NCBI GenBank assembly: GCA_031549525.1
Contig: JAVBPQ010000067.1
Coordinates: forward strand, 1 to 42,483
DNA length: 42,483 bases
Source: WQUF01 sp031549525
GTDB lineage: Bacteria > Bacillota > Clostridia > Clostridiales > Clostridiaceae
Direction of reading: 5' to 3'
Made by a program: the position numbers and the translations under genes. The notes below the pieces were generated by a model. The model searched no databases. It worked only from the letters and a program-made list of their open reading frames with translations, and was not told where the DNA came from. The first letter of the stretch is position 1, and each line of letters opens with the position of its first letter. Shown piece after piece: positions 16,700-25,665 of this stretch.

Positions 16700-17413
16700 A
16701 TGAAACTAAAGTCCCAGATTGCAATTGGAATAATTCTATTAATTTTTGGTTATTTCATGACTAATAGCATAAAATCGTTGATGGTTTCAAATATCTATAG
16801 TGATAGTGAAGATGTAAAAAAGCTTCAAAAACAGATTTCAGATCTTGAGAATGATATAGAGAAATTAAAAACTAAAAATATGGAATTGAAAACTGAAATT
16901 GAAACAAATAATTCTAAGAATGCAAAAGATAATGGATATTTGGCAGATATGTTAGAAAAAGTTGAAAATTATGAGAATATTATTGGCCTTAAAGCTGTTC
17001 AAGGAAATGGAATTACTATGGTAGTAAAACCTATAAAAAATCCTATAGGTCAAATTCAGAGAAATATAGATGCAAATGATCTAGTATACATAGTAAATGA
17101 ATTATGGCATTCAAATGCAGAAGCTATATCTATACAAGATAATAGAATTACATTTAGGACAAGTATTTCCCCTTCAGGAGATTTTATAATAATCAATGAC
17201 GACACAAGAATACCTACAACTTCGGAGATTAAAATTAAAGCAATTGGGGATGTAGAAAAATTGTATACATCTATGAAGATGCCAGGATTATTTCAAAATA
17301 TTACTAAAAAAGTCATTATTGATGGACCATTTAAAGAAGAAGATTTGATAATAAATAGTTATGAAGGAAGTTTAGATTACAACTATATGAAGCCTGTAAA
17401 AACTGGGGAGTGA
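16700..17413 (+). CDS. DUF881 family protein (first copy)
   Basis: The 237-residue protein has one N-terminal transmembrane helix, a coiled coil of about 45 residues (KLQKQISDLENDIEKLKTKN) and an extracytoplasmic DUF881 domain with GNGITMVVK, DLVYIVNELWHSNAEAISIQ and KAIGD. DUF881 proteins sit next to DUF1290 and division genes across Firmicutes and Actinobacteria; their molecular role is unknown. CAGGAGG lies before the ATG. Together with the two following genes it forms a DUF881-DUF1290-DUF881 set. Confidence 0.88.
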   Translation: MKLKSQIAIGIILLIFGYFMTNSIKSLMVSNIYSDSEDVKKLQKQISDLENDIEKLKTKNMELKTEIETNNSKNAKDNGYLADMLEKVENYENIIGLKAVQGNGITMVVKPIKNPIGQIQRNIDANDLVYIVNELWHSNAEAISIQDNRITFRTSISPSGDFIIINDDTRIPTTSEIKIKAIGDVEKLYTSMKMPGLFQNITKKVIIDGPFKEEDLIINSYEGSLDYNYMKPVKTGE

Positions 17414-17418
17414 TATAA

Positions 17419-17781
17419 TTGATTGCTTTTTTTGGACTCATTTTAGGAATAATATTAGGTGTTGCTATAAATGTAAATATACCTAGTGAATATTCTGTTT
17501 ATTTTTCAATAATTTTGTTGATTTCTTTAGATGCAATATTTTCATCATTTAAAATGATTTTAAAGGGTAATTTTGATGGAATTTTGTCACTTATATTGTT
17601 TTTAGGAGATATTTTAATTGGGATATTATTTATCGTGCTTAGTAAAAACTTAGGAATTGATATGCAATTTGCCATATACTTTGTTTATGCATCAAGGATA
17701 ATAGTCAGCTTTTCTAAAATTATAAATCTTGTTTATGTTAAACTTTTGAACAAAAGAGGTATAGAAAATGAAAAATATTAA
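17419..17781 (+). CDS. sbp: DUF1290 small basic protein
   Basis: The product has 120 residues and about four transmembrane helices. The motif NVNIPSEYSVYFSIILLISLDAIF and the helix pattern match the small basic protein family (DUF1290) coded beside division genes in Gram-positive bacteria. It starts at TTG, with GGGGAG about 9 nt upstream and only 5 nt after the first DUF881 gene. Its 3' end overlaps the next gene by 14 nt, which implies translational coupling. Biochemical function is unknown. Confidence 0.85.
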   Translation: MIAFFGLILGIILGVAINVNIPSEYSVYFSIILLISLDAIFSSFKMILKGNFDGILSLILFLGDILIGILFIVLSKNLGIDMQFAIYFVYASRIIVSFSKIINLVYVKLLNKRGIENEKY

Positions 17782-18493
17782 TAAGAATATTATTTGGTTT
17801 TTCATTGCATTTTTTATAGGGTATATTTTAACTATTTTTATCCCAAAATTTAGCGACGGAGATTTAAATAGAGGGTACATAGGATTTAATGATACTTTAG
17901 AATTAAAAGAAAAAAAATTAAAACTTGATATGGAGCTGAATAATTTATTCAAAAAATATCAAAAAAATTTAAAAAATTTAAATATTTCAAAAAATGAGGA
18001 TATTAATTCTCAAATTATAAGCAAAGTTGAAGAGTTAAATGAACTTAAATTATCATTAGGATTGGTTGAAGTTTCGGGAGAAGGAATAGAAATTACTTTA
18101 AATGATGCTGATTTATCATTTGGAGAATATGTTCAGCCACAAAACTTAGTGCACAATTATGATATTTTATATCTTGTAAATGAGCTTAAAACAGCTGGCG
18201 CTGAAGCAATATCAATTAATAATGTAAGAGTCAATTATAATTCTGATATAATATGTGTTGGTAATTTCTTAGGTATTGGAGGACAAAAGATATATGCTCC
18301 ATTTTCTATAAGTGCTATTGGAGAAAAAATGGTTTTAAGAGAGTATTTATATAGATCTGGAGGAATTTTAGGGGAATTTACTAGTGAGTATAGAAAACTA
18401 CGAGCAGAAGTCAAATTAAAAGAATATATATTAATGAGTAAATTTATAGGAGAACTGCATAGCGATAATATAAAAAGATTAAAAGACAATTAA
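17768..18493 (+). CDS. DUF881 family protein (second copy)
   Basis: The 241-residue protein has an N-terminal helix (IIWFFIAFFIGYILTIFI), a lysine-rich coiled coil (residues about 38-75) and a DUF881 domain with GEGIEITLNDADL, DILYLVNELKTAGAEAISIN and SAIGE. It is clearly homologous to the first copy but diverged. It overlaps the DUF1290 gene by 14 nt, with AGAGGT upstream inside that gene. A paired complex of the two DUF881 proteins around the DUF1290 membrane protein is plausible but only inferred. Confidence 0.88.
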   Translation: MKNINKNIIWFFIAFFIGYILTIFIPKFSDGDLNRGYIGFNDTLELKEKKLKLDMELNNLFKKYQKNLKNLNISKNEDINSQIISKVEELNELKLSLGLVEVSGEGIEITLNDADLSFGEYVQPQNLVHNYDILYLVNELKTAGAEAISINNVRVNYNSDIICVGNFLGIGGQKIYAPFSISAIGEKMVLREYLYRSGGILGEFTSEYRKLRAEVKLKEYILMSKFIGELHSDNIKRLKDN

Positions 18494-18585
18494 ATTTATA
18501 TTTAAGTAATGTGAAGGATTTTACAAATATATGTAGAATATAATTTTTAAGAATGTACTGTTTACATAATTTTAAAGGGGATAAT

Positions 18586-19242
18586 ATGGTAAATATTGAT
18601 GCTATAAATGAAATAAAAGCTTGTCTTAAGAATTCTGATACATTGGTTTGTGTTTCAAAAAGACAAGAAGTTGAAAAAATAAAAGCTGTTTATGATTTAG
18701 GTATAAGAGATTTTGGTGAAAATATTGTGCAGGAATTTATTGAAAAATATGATAAATTGCCTAATGATATAAGGTGGCATTTTATAGGTCATCTTCAGAG
18801 CAATAAGGTAAAACAGATAGTAGGAAAAACATTTTTAATTCATTCTTTGGATAGAGAAAGCCTTTTAAATGAATTGGAAAATTATGGTCAAAAATTGAAA
18901 ATAGATATAAATACTTTAATTCAAATTAACATTTCACGAGAGAACCAAAAAAGTGGGGTGCTTTTGGAAAATTTAGATTACCTAATTGAATTGGTTGAAA
19001 AGTGTCAATATGTGAAAGTCAAAGGCTTAATGGCAATAGGCTCAAATGAAATTGAAAAAAATTATGAAGAATTTATAAGTTTAAAGAAAATATGGGATGA
19101 GTTTAAAATTTCTAATTATAAAAATATAAAGATGGATTATTTGTCTATGGGAATGAGTGATAATTTTAAAATAGCTCTTTCTTGTGGAAGCAATCTTATA
19201 AGGATAGGCACATATATTTTTGGTTTAAGGATTAATGTTTAA
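18586..19242 (+). CDS. YggS/PLPBP pyridoxal phosphate homeostasis protein
   Basis: This single-domain PLP-binding barrel of about 218 residues has the cofactor lysine in LVCVSKRQ (K25), then GIRDFGENIVQEF, WHFIGHLQSNKVK, GLMAIGS, LSMGMSDNFKIAL and RIGTYIFG. The family keeps PLP homeostasis and has no known catalytic turnover. It sits upstream of sepF in many Gram-positives, as here. The ATG at 18586 is chosen because AAAGGGGATAAT lies directly before it; an earlier ATG at 18553 lacks a site. Confidence 0.94.
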   Translation: MVNIDAINEIKACLKNSDTLVCVSKRQEVEKIKAVYDLGIRDFGENIVQEFIEKYDKLPNDIRWHFIGHLQSNKVKQIVGKTFLIHSLDRESLLNELENYGQKLKIDINTLIQINISRENQKSGVLLENLDYLIELVEKCQYVKVKGLMAIGSNEIEKNYEEFISLKKIWDEFKISNYKNIKMDYLSMGMSDNFKIALSCGSNLIRIGTYIFGLRINV

Positions 19243-19254
19243 GGAGGAGAGTGT

Positions 19255-19698
19255 ATGGCAAAGATATTTAATAAATTTATGAATATTATTGGAGGAATTG
19301 AAGATGATTATGAAGAAGAGGATATGGAAGAATTAGAAGATGATTATGAAGAAACAAGGATACCTATAACTACAAGAAAAGGTAATAAGATTGTGAATAT
19401 GTATGAAAATAATAATGCGAAAGTGAGCATAGTGAAAGTAGATAAATATGATGATGCTGTTATAATATGTAATGATTTAAAGTCTAGAAAGATAGTTGTA
19501 TTTAATACAACACTTCTTGATTCAAAAGAAGCTCAGAGGACTATTGATTTTGTTTGTGGGGCAACTTATGTATTGGAAGCTGATCTTTCTGAAATAGAAA
19601 AGGGAATCTACATAGCATCTCCAAATAATGTTGAAGTAAATAAGGATGTTAAAGAAAATTTTTCTTCTGCAAAAAATATATTTAATTGGTCGAAATAA
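19255..19698 (+). CDS. sepF: Cell division protein SepF
   Basis: The product is 147 residues. The N-terminal membrane-targeting helix AKIFNKFMNIIGG is followed by an acidic linker and the SepF/DUF552 domain: VSIVKVDKYDDAVIICNDLKS, TTLLDSKEAQRTIDFVCGATY and ISPN-like ASPNNVEV. SepF binds FtsZ, anchors the Z-ring to the membrane and forms rings. AAGGAGG stands about 7 nt before the ATG, and the gene follows yggS by 12 nt. FtsZ itself is not in the window. Confidence 0.93.
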   Translation: MAKIFNKFMNIIGGIEDDYEEEDMEELEDDYEETRIPITTRKGNKIVNMYENNNAKVSIVKVDKYDDAVIICNDLKSRKIVVFNTTLLDSKEAQRTIDFVCGATYVLEADLSEIEKGIYIASPNNVEVNKDVKENFSSAKNIFNWSK

Positions 19699-20097
19699 AT
19701 AGAAAAGACTTCATAAACTGTATATTTTATGATAATCTTATGAATATTAGTCATATATTTGATAGAATAATATTAAACTTATGATATGAATTTAATAGAA
19801 TAATGCTTTTGGGAAGATTTTGTTAATATGTTTTAAAAAACAATTTATTGTTTCTAAGTTGAAGAAAAATTTACAAACCTTTTTATTCTACATTTAGATA
19901 TTAGGACAAAGTTAATTTGTTAATTAATTTTATTTAGATTAATTTATAAAAACATTTTTATAAACCTTACGACAAAGCTTTCTGCATGTATTTTGAAAGA
20001 GAATTTATTAAAAAAATTATGTTTAGTATTGATTGAATATATAAGTAATATTCTAATTTGAAATTTATTATATAAATTTATTAAAGAGGTGGTTTTT
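19699..20097 (+). other. 399-nt gene-free interval between sepF and divIVA
   Basis: AT-rich, without an ORF on either strand that has a ribosome site. Near the start TTCATAA and TTATGAA (about 19713-19743) could form a weak hairpin ending the sepF transcript. No confident promoter was found; AAAGAGGTGG at the end is the divIVA ribosome site. ylmG and ylmH, which often stand here in Firmicutes, are absent. Confidence 0.6.
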
Positions 20098-21147
20098 GTG
20101 AAGATTACTCCAAGCGACATAACAAATAAGACGTTTAAAAAATCAATAAGAGGTTATGATGCAGATGAAGTAGATGAATTTTTGGATCTCATAGTAAAAG
20201 ACTACGAAGGACTTTATAAAGACAATTCTTCATTAAAGGAAAAGATAGATGCACTATCAGATCAATTAGAAAGATTTTTAAAAATGGAAAATACTATTCA
20301 AAACACATTAGTTTTAGCTCAAGATGCATCAGAGAATGCAAAACAAGCTGCACAAAAAGAAGCAGATTTAATAGTAAAAACTGCTAAAGATGAAGCAAGA
20401 AAAACCATTGATACATCACAACAAAAAGCTATGATGATTTCTAGGGATTTTGAAACTTTAAAGCAAGATTTTTTCAAATTTAAAACTGCCTATAGAAATT
20501 TTATGACATCTCAACTTGAACTTTTTAATTCTATGGAAAAAGATATGACTAGGAATTATGAGATGCTTGAAAAAAATAAAAATTCTAATATAAATACATA
20601 TAATTATGTAGAAGAAGAATATGGTGGTCATATTAATTCTTTCGAAATAGAAAAAAATACAATTAATTCAGGAACAATAAATACTCCTTATATTTCAAAT
20701 AATAAAGATATTAACTATATTTCAGATCAAAGTAATTTATTAAATAAAGTTAATGTTGACGATAGTGATTATATATTTAAAGGTTTAAATGATAATATAA
20801 GCTATCATGAGCTTCAGAATGATAACAATTTAGACAACAAAAGAGATAATTCTTGGGAAAATTTAGAGAATATCAGTGATAATTTTGAAAAACCTTTGAA
20901 TAATAGTATTTATAGTATTAGTAGAGATAGTGATGATAGTGATAATGATATAAATACATATAAAGATTTTCAATATACAAATTACAACAATACATCTGAT
21001 TTAAATAATAATGAAATCCAAAACAAACAGGCGGACATGTTATCAATGGGTAATGTTTATCCTATAACAAGACTTGGTAATTTAGATGAAGATGAGCTTA
21101 CAAATGTTAAAGATGAAAATGATGATATAAAGAGTTTTGAAGCATGA
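20098..21147 (+). CDS. divIVA: DivIVA-family protein with long low-complexity tail
   Basis: The N-terminal 60 residues are a canonical DivIVA domain (KITPSDITNKTFKKSIRGYDADEVDEFLDLI), which binds negatively curved membrane at poles and septa. A long coiled coil runs to about residue 150. The remaining ~200 residues are rich in Asn, Asp and Ser with no recognisable fold, making the protein (about 350 residues) much longer than B. subtilis DivIVA. GTG at 20098 is chosen because AGAGGTGG lies 5 nt upstream; the GTG at 20089 is part of that site. A strong terminator follows. Confidence 0.92.
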   Translation: MKITPSDITNKTFKKSIRGYDADEVDEFLDLIVKDYEGLYKDNSSLKEKIDALSDQLERFLKMENTIQNTLVLAQDASENAKQAAQKEADLIVKTAKDEARKTIDTSQQKAMMISRDFETLKQDFFKFKTAYRNFMTSQLELFNSMEKDMTRNYEMLEKNKNSNINTYNYVEEEYGGHINSFEIEKNTINSGTINTPYISNNKDINYISDQSNLLNKVNVDDSDYIFKGLNDNISYHELQNDNNLDNKRDNSWENLENISDNFEKPLNNSIYSISRDSDDSDNDINTYKDFQYTNYNNTSDLNNNEIQNKQADMLSMGNVYPITRLGNLDEDELTNVKDENDDIKSFEA

Positions 21148-21160
21148 TATTATAATTTAG

Positions 21161-21200
21161 AAACCTCACATTATAAAAAGTTTGCAAGTGAGGTTTTTTT
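21161..21200 (+). terminator. Rho-independent terminator after divIVA
   Basis: AAACCTCAC (21161-21169) pairs with GTGAGGTTT (21188-21196), followed by an uninterrupted T run to 21200. It closes the division block before mtnN. Confidence 0.92.
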
Positions 21201-21245
21201 ATGTTATGTTCATTTATAATAATTATTTGAGGAGAGGTAAAGACT

Positions 21246-21938
21246 TTGGTTATAGGGATAATAGGAGCTATGAATGAAGAGATTGTAAGTTTAATAGATA
21301 TGATGAAGGATAAAAGAGAAATATTAAAATTTAATATTTCTTATCATATTGGTGAAATTAATGGTAAAGATATAATTGTTGTTAAAAGTGGCATTGGTAA
21401 GGTTAATGCTACAATATGTACATCAATTTTAATAGAATGTTTTAAACCTGATTTTTTAATAAATGTTGGTGTTGCTGGTGGGCTTTTTGATGAATTAATA
21501 CCTGGTGATATAGTTATAGGTAAAGATTTAGTTCAATATGATGTTGATGCTACATGTTTTGGATATAAAAAAGGTCAGGTGCCAGGTATTCCAGTGGTTT
21601 ATTTTAAGGCAGATGATAGTTTTATTGAAAAATCAGTTATATCAGCATCTTATTTAAAGAATGTTAAAGTATTACAAGGAACTATTGTTACAGGTGATAG
21701 ATTTATAAATTCAAAAGAAGAAGTGGAATATTTAAAGAATGAGTTTCAAGGATATGCTTGTGATATGGAAGGAGCTGCAATAGCACAGACATGTTTTATT
21801 TTAAATGTGCCTTTTGTCATAATTAAATCAGTTTCAGATAATGCTTCTACTGGAGCTCGTATGGAATATGATAAATTTAAACAGATAGCTATAAAAAATT
21901 CTCTTACAATAATTAGTAGATTATTGAGTATTGTTTAG
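21246..21938 (+). CDS. mtnN: 5'-methylthioadenosine/S-adenosylhomocysteine nucleosidase
   Basis: The 230-residue length is typical. Motifs are IGAMNEEI with the catalytic-site glutamate, NVGVAGG, VTGDRFI, ACDMEGAAIAQ and VSDNAS with the catalytic aspartate. It cleaves MTA and SAH to adenine plus the thiosugar, feeding methionine recycling and SAH removal (and AI-2 synthesis where LuxS exists; not seen here). The start is TTG with GGAGAGG about 10 nt upstream. It begins a three-gene run with lspA and the pseudouridine synthase. Confidence 0.93.
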   Translation: MVIGIIGAMNEEIVSLIDMMKDKREILKFNISYHIGEINGKDIIVVKSGIGKVNATICTSILIECFKPDFLINVGVAGGLFDELIPGDIVIGKDLVQYDVDATCFGYKKGQVPGIPVVYFKADDSFIEKSVISASYLKNVKVLQGTIVTGDRFINSKEEVEYLKNEFQGYACDMEGAAIAQTCFILNVPFVIIKSVSDNASTGARMEYDKFKQIAIKNSLTIISRLLSIV

Positions 21939-21954
21939 AGTGGAGGCTTTTTAT

Positions 21955-22437
21955 ATGTGGATAATTATAATAGTAGTTGGGTTTATTATTGATAGATATA
22001 TGAAAATATGGGCTGTGAATGCATTAATGGGTGGACATGAAATTGAAATAGTGAAGGGGTATTTTACTTTATCTTATTTAGAAAATACAGGTGCAGCTTT
22101 TGGAATATTTAAAGGTAATTTTATATTTTTATATGTAATGACATCTATAATGATACTATCTATGATATTATACATAGTGATTAAAAAACCTAAATCGATG
22201 TTTTTTAAAATAGCTTTGGGGTTAGTGCTTGCGGGTGCTATTGGAAATATGTATGATAGGCTAACTCAGCAATATGTTGTGGATTTTATACAATGGCATT
22301 ATTTGGATAAATATTACTTTCCAACTTTTAACTGTGCTGATGTATTTCTTTCGGTTGGTACTTGCCTTTTGGCTCTTTATTTTATAAAGGAAGATAATGA
22401 TGGAAAAGATAAAGTATCTTTGCAAAAACAAAGATGA
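21955..22437 (+). CDS. lspA: Lipoprotein signal peptidase (signal peptidase II)
   Basis: A 160-residue protein with four transmembrane helices. It contains NTGAAFGIF, GNMYDRL and the two catalytic aspartates in YVVDFIQWHY (D110) and FNCADVFLS (D129). It cuts prolipoproteins ahead of the lipidated cysteine in the membrane. The ATG at 21955 has GTGGAGG about 9 nt upstream. The last 41 nt are overlapped by the next gene in another frame, which extends the hydrophilic tail beyond the usual end. Confidence 0.95.
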   Translation: MWIIIIVVGFIIDRYMKIWAVNALMGGHEIEIVKGYFTLSYLENTGAAFGIFKGNFIFLYVMTSIMILSMILYIVIKKPKSMFFKIALGLVLAGAIGNMYDRLTQQYVVDFIQWHYLDKYYFPTFNCADVFLSVGTCLLALYFIKEDNDGKDKVSLQKQR

Positions 22438-23317
22438 AGGTAAAAGATTAGATGTGTTATTAATTGAAATACTAAAAGATAAATCAAGAAGTTATGTTCA
22501 AGATATGATATCATCTGAGGAAGTTTATGTAAATAAAAAGATAAAAAAGCAAAGCTATAAGATTAAAGAAAATGATTTAATTGAGCTTACTTTGAATGAT
22601 CCAGTTGAACTTTTAGCATCTAAACAGGATATTCCTATTGATATATTATATGAGGATGAATGGTTAATAATAATAAATAAGGAGCAAGGGATGGTAGTTC
22701 ATCCTGCACCAGGTAATTATGATGGAACTGTTGTAAATGCAATTTTGCATCATTGTGAGGACAAGCTTAGTGGAATAAATGGAATAATGAGGCCAGGAAT
22801 TGTTCATAGAATTGATAAGAATACGTCTGGTCTTATTGTCGTTGCTAAAAATGATAAAGCTCATATTAGTTTATCAAAACAATTTAAAGAACATACTATT
22901 AAAAGAAGATATGTTGCTTTAGTGGAAGGTGTAATAAAGGATGATAGTGGTACAATTGACAAACCTATAGGAAGGGATGTAAAACAAAGAATAAAAATGG
23001 CTATTTGCCAAAATGGAAGGAATGCTATAACACATTTTAAGGTTTTAAAAGTGTATGATAATTATTCTTTAATCGAATGCATATTGGAAACTGGAAGGAC
23101 TCATCAGATAAGGGTGCATATGAGCAGTATAGGACATCCTGTTGTAGGGGATGATGTTTATGGTTTTAAAAAACAAAAGTTTAAATTAAATGGTCAGTTG
23201 CTTCATGCAAAAGATCTTGGCTTTTATCATCCTGAGGATGGAAGGTATATAGAATTTTCATCTGAATTACCAAAGTATTTTAAAGATATACTCTGTATAT
23301 TAGAAAGGAATAAGTGA
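22397..23317 (+). CDS. rluD: RluD-family pseudouridine synthase
   Basis: About 306 residues. An N-terminal S4 RNA-binding domain (GKRLDVLLIEIL to QSYKIKENDLIEL) is followed by the RluA/RluD catalytic domain with HRIDKNTSGLIVVAK, catalytic D140, RRYVALVEG, TGRTHQIRVH and HPVVGDDVYG. It isomerises uridines in 23S rRNA in characterised relatives. ATG codons at 22397 and 22400 are both compatible with AAAGGAAG upstream. It lies within the lspA end, so translation is likely coupled. RluD is the closest name, with the exact target unknown. Confidence 0.9.
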   Translation: MMEKIKYLCKNKDEGKRLDVLLIEILKDKSRSYVQDMISSEEVYVNKKIKKQSYKIKENDLIELTLNDPVELLASKQDIPIDILYEDEWLIIINKEQGMVVHPAPGNYDGTVVNAILHHCEDKLSGINGIMRPGIVHRIDKNTSGLIVVAKNDKAHISLSKQFKEHTIKRRYVALVEGVIKDDSGTIDKPIGRDVKQRIKMAICQNGRNAITHFKVLKVYDNYSLIECILETGRTHQIRVHMSSIGHPVVGDDVYGFKKQKFKLNGQLLHAKDLGFYHPEDGRYIEFSSELPKYFKDILCILERNK

Positions 23318-23331
23318 TTAAAAATAGTAAA

Positions 23332-23388
23332 TCTTTCTAAATTTGTGTAGAGAACATATATACTGCATATCACATAAATTTAGAAAGA
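23332..23388. terminator. Long bidirectional terminator hairpin
   Basis: TCTTTCTAAATTT (23332-23344) is a perfect inverted match to AAATTTAGAAAGA (23376-23388), and GTG/CAC extends the stem past a one-base bulge. It separates the pseudouridine synthase gene from the convergent ABC-F gene that ends at 23413. Confidence 0.8.
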
Positions 23389-23412
23389 CTCAAAATTTTA
23401 AGCAATTTGTAT

Positions 23413-25326
23413 CTAAATAAGACTATCCCATTCTTTATATAGTTTGTCAATTTCAATTTGTAATTCTTTTATTTTAATAGAAATAGCATAGCTTTTTTCA
23501 TGATCTTCATATATCTCTTCTCTGCAAAGCTCATTATTTAAATGGTCTATTTCTTCTTCATTTAATACAATTTTAGATTCAATATTATTTATTCTTTGCT
23601 TTATTTCTTTTTCCTTTTTTATCTCATCTTTTTTCTTATTTTTTTCTAGAGACATTTGAGTTTTTGAGGGAGATATTATTTCATCATCTTCTTTAAATCT
23701 TGTAGGCATCTTTTTTTTCTCAATATAATAGGAGTAATTTCCAAGATAAGTAATAAGCCCACTATGAGTGAGTTCACATATTTTACGTACAATTTTATTT
23801 AAAAAGTATCTATCATGAGATATGACTAAAATGGTGCCTTCATAATCCTCAAGTGCATCTTCTAGAACTTCTCTTGAAGGAATATCTAGATGATTAGTTG
23901 GTTCGTCAAGTAAAAGTAAATTTGATTTTGATAAAAAAAGCTTTAAAAGATTTATCCTACATTTCTCTCCTCCGCTTAAATTCTTTATTTCCTTAAATAC
24001 ATTATCGCCCCTAAATAAGAATCTTCCAAGAAGCGTCCTTATTTCTGTAGTTGTAAGATGAGGAAAAGCATCCCAAATTTCATCTATTACTGTTTTCTCT
24101 GGATCTAAGTCAGATTGTTCCTGATCATAATAAGAACACTCTACATTTCTACCGATAAAGATATTACCCTTATCCTGAGAAATATTACCTGTAAGTATCT
24201 TAAAAAAGGTCGTTTTACCTATTCCATTTTTCCCAATAAATGCAATCTTTTCGCCTTTTTTTACTTCAAGGGAGAGATTTTCAAATAGAAGTTTTTCTTC
24301 AAAGCTTTTTTTGAGGTTATCTATTTTAATAACATCATTTCCACTTTCAAGGTTTAATTCAAATTTAAATTTCATTTTTTTGTCGTCGCCTTTTGGCTTT
24401 TCTATTTTTTGTATCCTATCTAAAGCTTTTTCGCGGCTCATTGCAGCTTTTATGCTCTTTTCCCTATTAAATCTCCTATACCTTGCTATTATCTCTTCTT
24501 GCCTCTTAATCTCATCTTGTTGAAGCGAATAAGCTTTAAGTTCTTGCTCGTATTTTTCTTTTTTTTTCGCAATATATGTGGAATAGTTACCTGTGTAAGT
24601 TTCAATTTTTCCATTTCTTAGCTCAAATATTCCTGTTACAATTTTATCTAAAAAGAATCTGTCATGGGAGATAATAAACAAGGTTTTATTATAATTTTTT
24701 AAATAATCCTCAAGCCATTCTATTGCTTCTAAATCTAGATGGTTTGTAGGTTCATCTAAGAGCAATATGTCTTTATTTTCAAGGAGTAATTTACACAATG
24801 AAAGCCTTGTTTTTTCGCCCCCACTTAAAAAAGAAACTTTTTTATTAAAGTCTTTTTCGGAAAATTCAAGACCTTTTAGAATTTTTAAAACTTCAGATTT
24901 ATATGTATATCCTCCTAGTATAGAGTAATTTTCTGAAATATTAGTATAATCATGAATAATTTTATTATGATATCTTTCATTTTTAATATCATAAGGTTTT
25001 TGCATTTCTTCTTCAAGATTTCTCATTAATTTTTCCATTTCTAAAAGATTTTGAAATACAGTAATTGCTTCTTCTAAAATTGTATTGTTTGGGTTTAATG
25101 AAGACTCTTGGCTTAAATATCCAAAGGTTTTCATCTTATCCACATAAATATCTCCGCTATCTTTTTGGATTTCATTAGATAGTATTTTAAATAAAGTGGT
25201 TTTACCTTCACCATTTCCACCAACCAAACCTATTTTATCCTTTTCATTTATAAAAAAAGTGATATCTTTTAAAATAGTATCAATACCATAACTCTTTGTT
25301 ACGTTACTGCATCGTAAAACTACCAA
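23413..25326 (-). CDS. ABC-F family ATPase (YdiF/Uup-like)
   Basis: About 638 residues, with two full cassettes and no membrane segment. Domain 1 has GGNGEGKTT, LSGGEKTRLSL and LLLDEPTNHLDLEAIEWLE; domain 2 has GKNGIGKTT, LSGGEKCRINLL and LLLDEPTNHLD, all intact. The basic interdomain linker and a C-terminal coiled coil of about 90 residues fit the Uup/YdiF branch, which acts on ribosomes. It could contribute to drug protection like some ABC-Fs, but nothing here shows this. TTG at 25326 is chosen because TGAGGTG lies upstream. It is transcribed alone. Confidence 0.9.
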   Translation of the reverse strand: MVVLRCSNVTKSYGIDTILKDITFFINEKDKIGLVGGNGEGKTTLFKILSNEIQKDSGDIYVDKMKTFGYLSQESSLNPNNTILEEAITVFQNLLEMEKLMRNLEEEMQKPYDIKNERYHNKIIHDYTNISENYSILGGYTYKSEVLKILKGLEFSEKDFNKKVSFLSGGEKTRLSLCKLLLENKDILLLDEPTNHLDLEAIEWLEDYLKNYNKTLFIISHDRFFLDKIVTGIFELRNGKIETYTGNYSTYIAKKKEKYEQELKAYSLQQDEIKRQEEIIARYRRFNREKSIKAAMSREKALDRIQKIEKPKGDDKKMKFKFELNLESGNDVIKIDNLKKSFEEKLLFENLSLEVKKGEKIAFIGKNGIGKTTFFKILTGNISQDKGNIFIGRNVECSYYDQEQSDLDPEKTVIDEIWDAFPHLTTTEIRTLLGRFLFRGDNVFKEIKNLSGGEKCRINLLKLFLSKSNLLLLDEPTNHLDIPSREVLEDALEDYEGTILVISHDRYFLNKIVRKICELTHSGLITYLGNYSYYIEKKKMPTRFKEDDEIISPSKTQMSLEKNKKKDEIKKEKEIKQRINNIESKIVLNEEEIDHLNNELCREEIYEDHEKSYAISIKIKELQIEIDKLYKEWDSLI

Positions 25327-25665
25327 TGTTTTCACCTCATACAAAAACTTGTGTTTTATATAGAAACATTTACTTTGAGTATTTATTTCTATATAATATT
25401 TTTAAATATTTCATTATTTTTATCCACATCAAAAAAATTAGATTGGAAATCTAATTAGAAATTTTTGTTTTAAATATATGAAAATAAGTAAATTAATAAT
25501 TTTATTATAACATTTTTTGTGATTAGCGGAATAAATAATGAAAATTTTAAGCTGATATTATTGTTTTTTTATTTGTTAAATTAATTCGTGAGAATAGTGT
25601 TTATACTATTTTACTCATGATTAAAAATATAGTAGAATAAATGTATATTATTTTTGGAGGAAAAC
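25327..25665. other. 339-nt divergent intergenic region
   Basis: Lies between the divergent ABC-F and exonuclease genes. ATTAGATT-GGA-AATCTAAT (25437-25455) is a perfect 8-bp hairpin with T-runs on either strand; no gene ends near it. AATAGTGTTTATACTATT (25594-25611) is a short inverted repeat that could be an operator. No clear -35/-10 pair was found. Confidence 0.5.

Noticed and set aside
23413..25326. Antibiotic-resistance ABC-F (Vga/Lsa/OptrA type)
   Set aside because: The linker and C-terminal coiled coil look like housekeeping Uup/YdiF proteins; nothing specific to resistance subfamilies could be seen.
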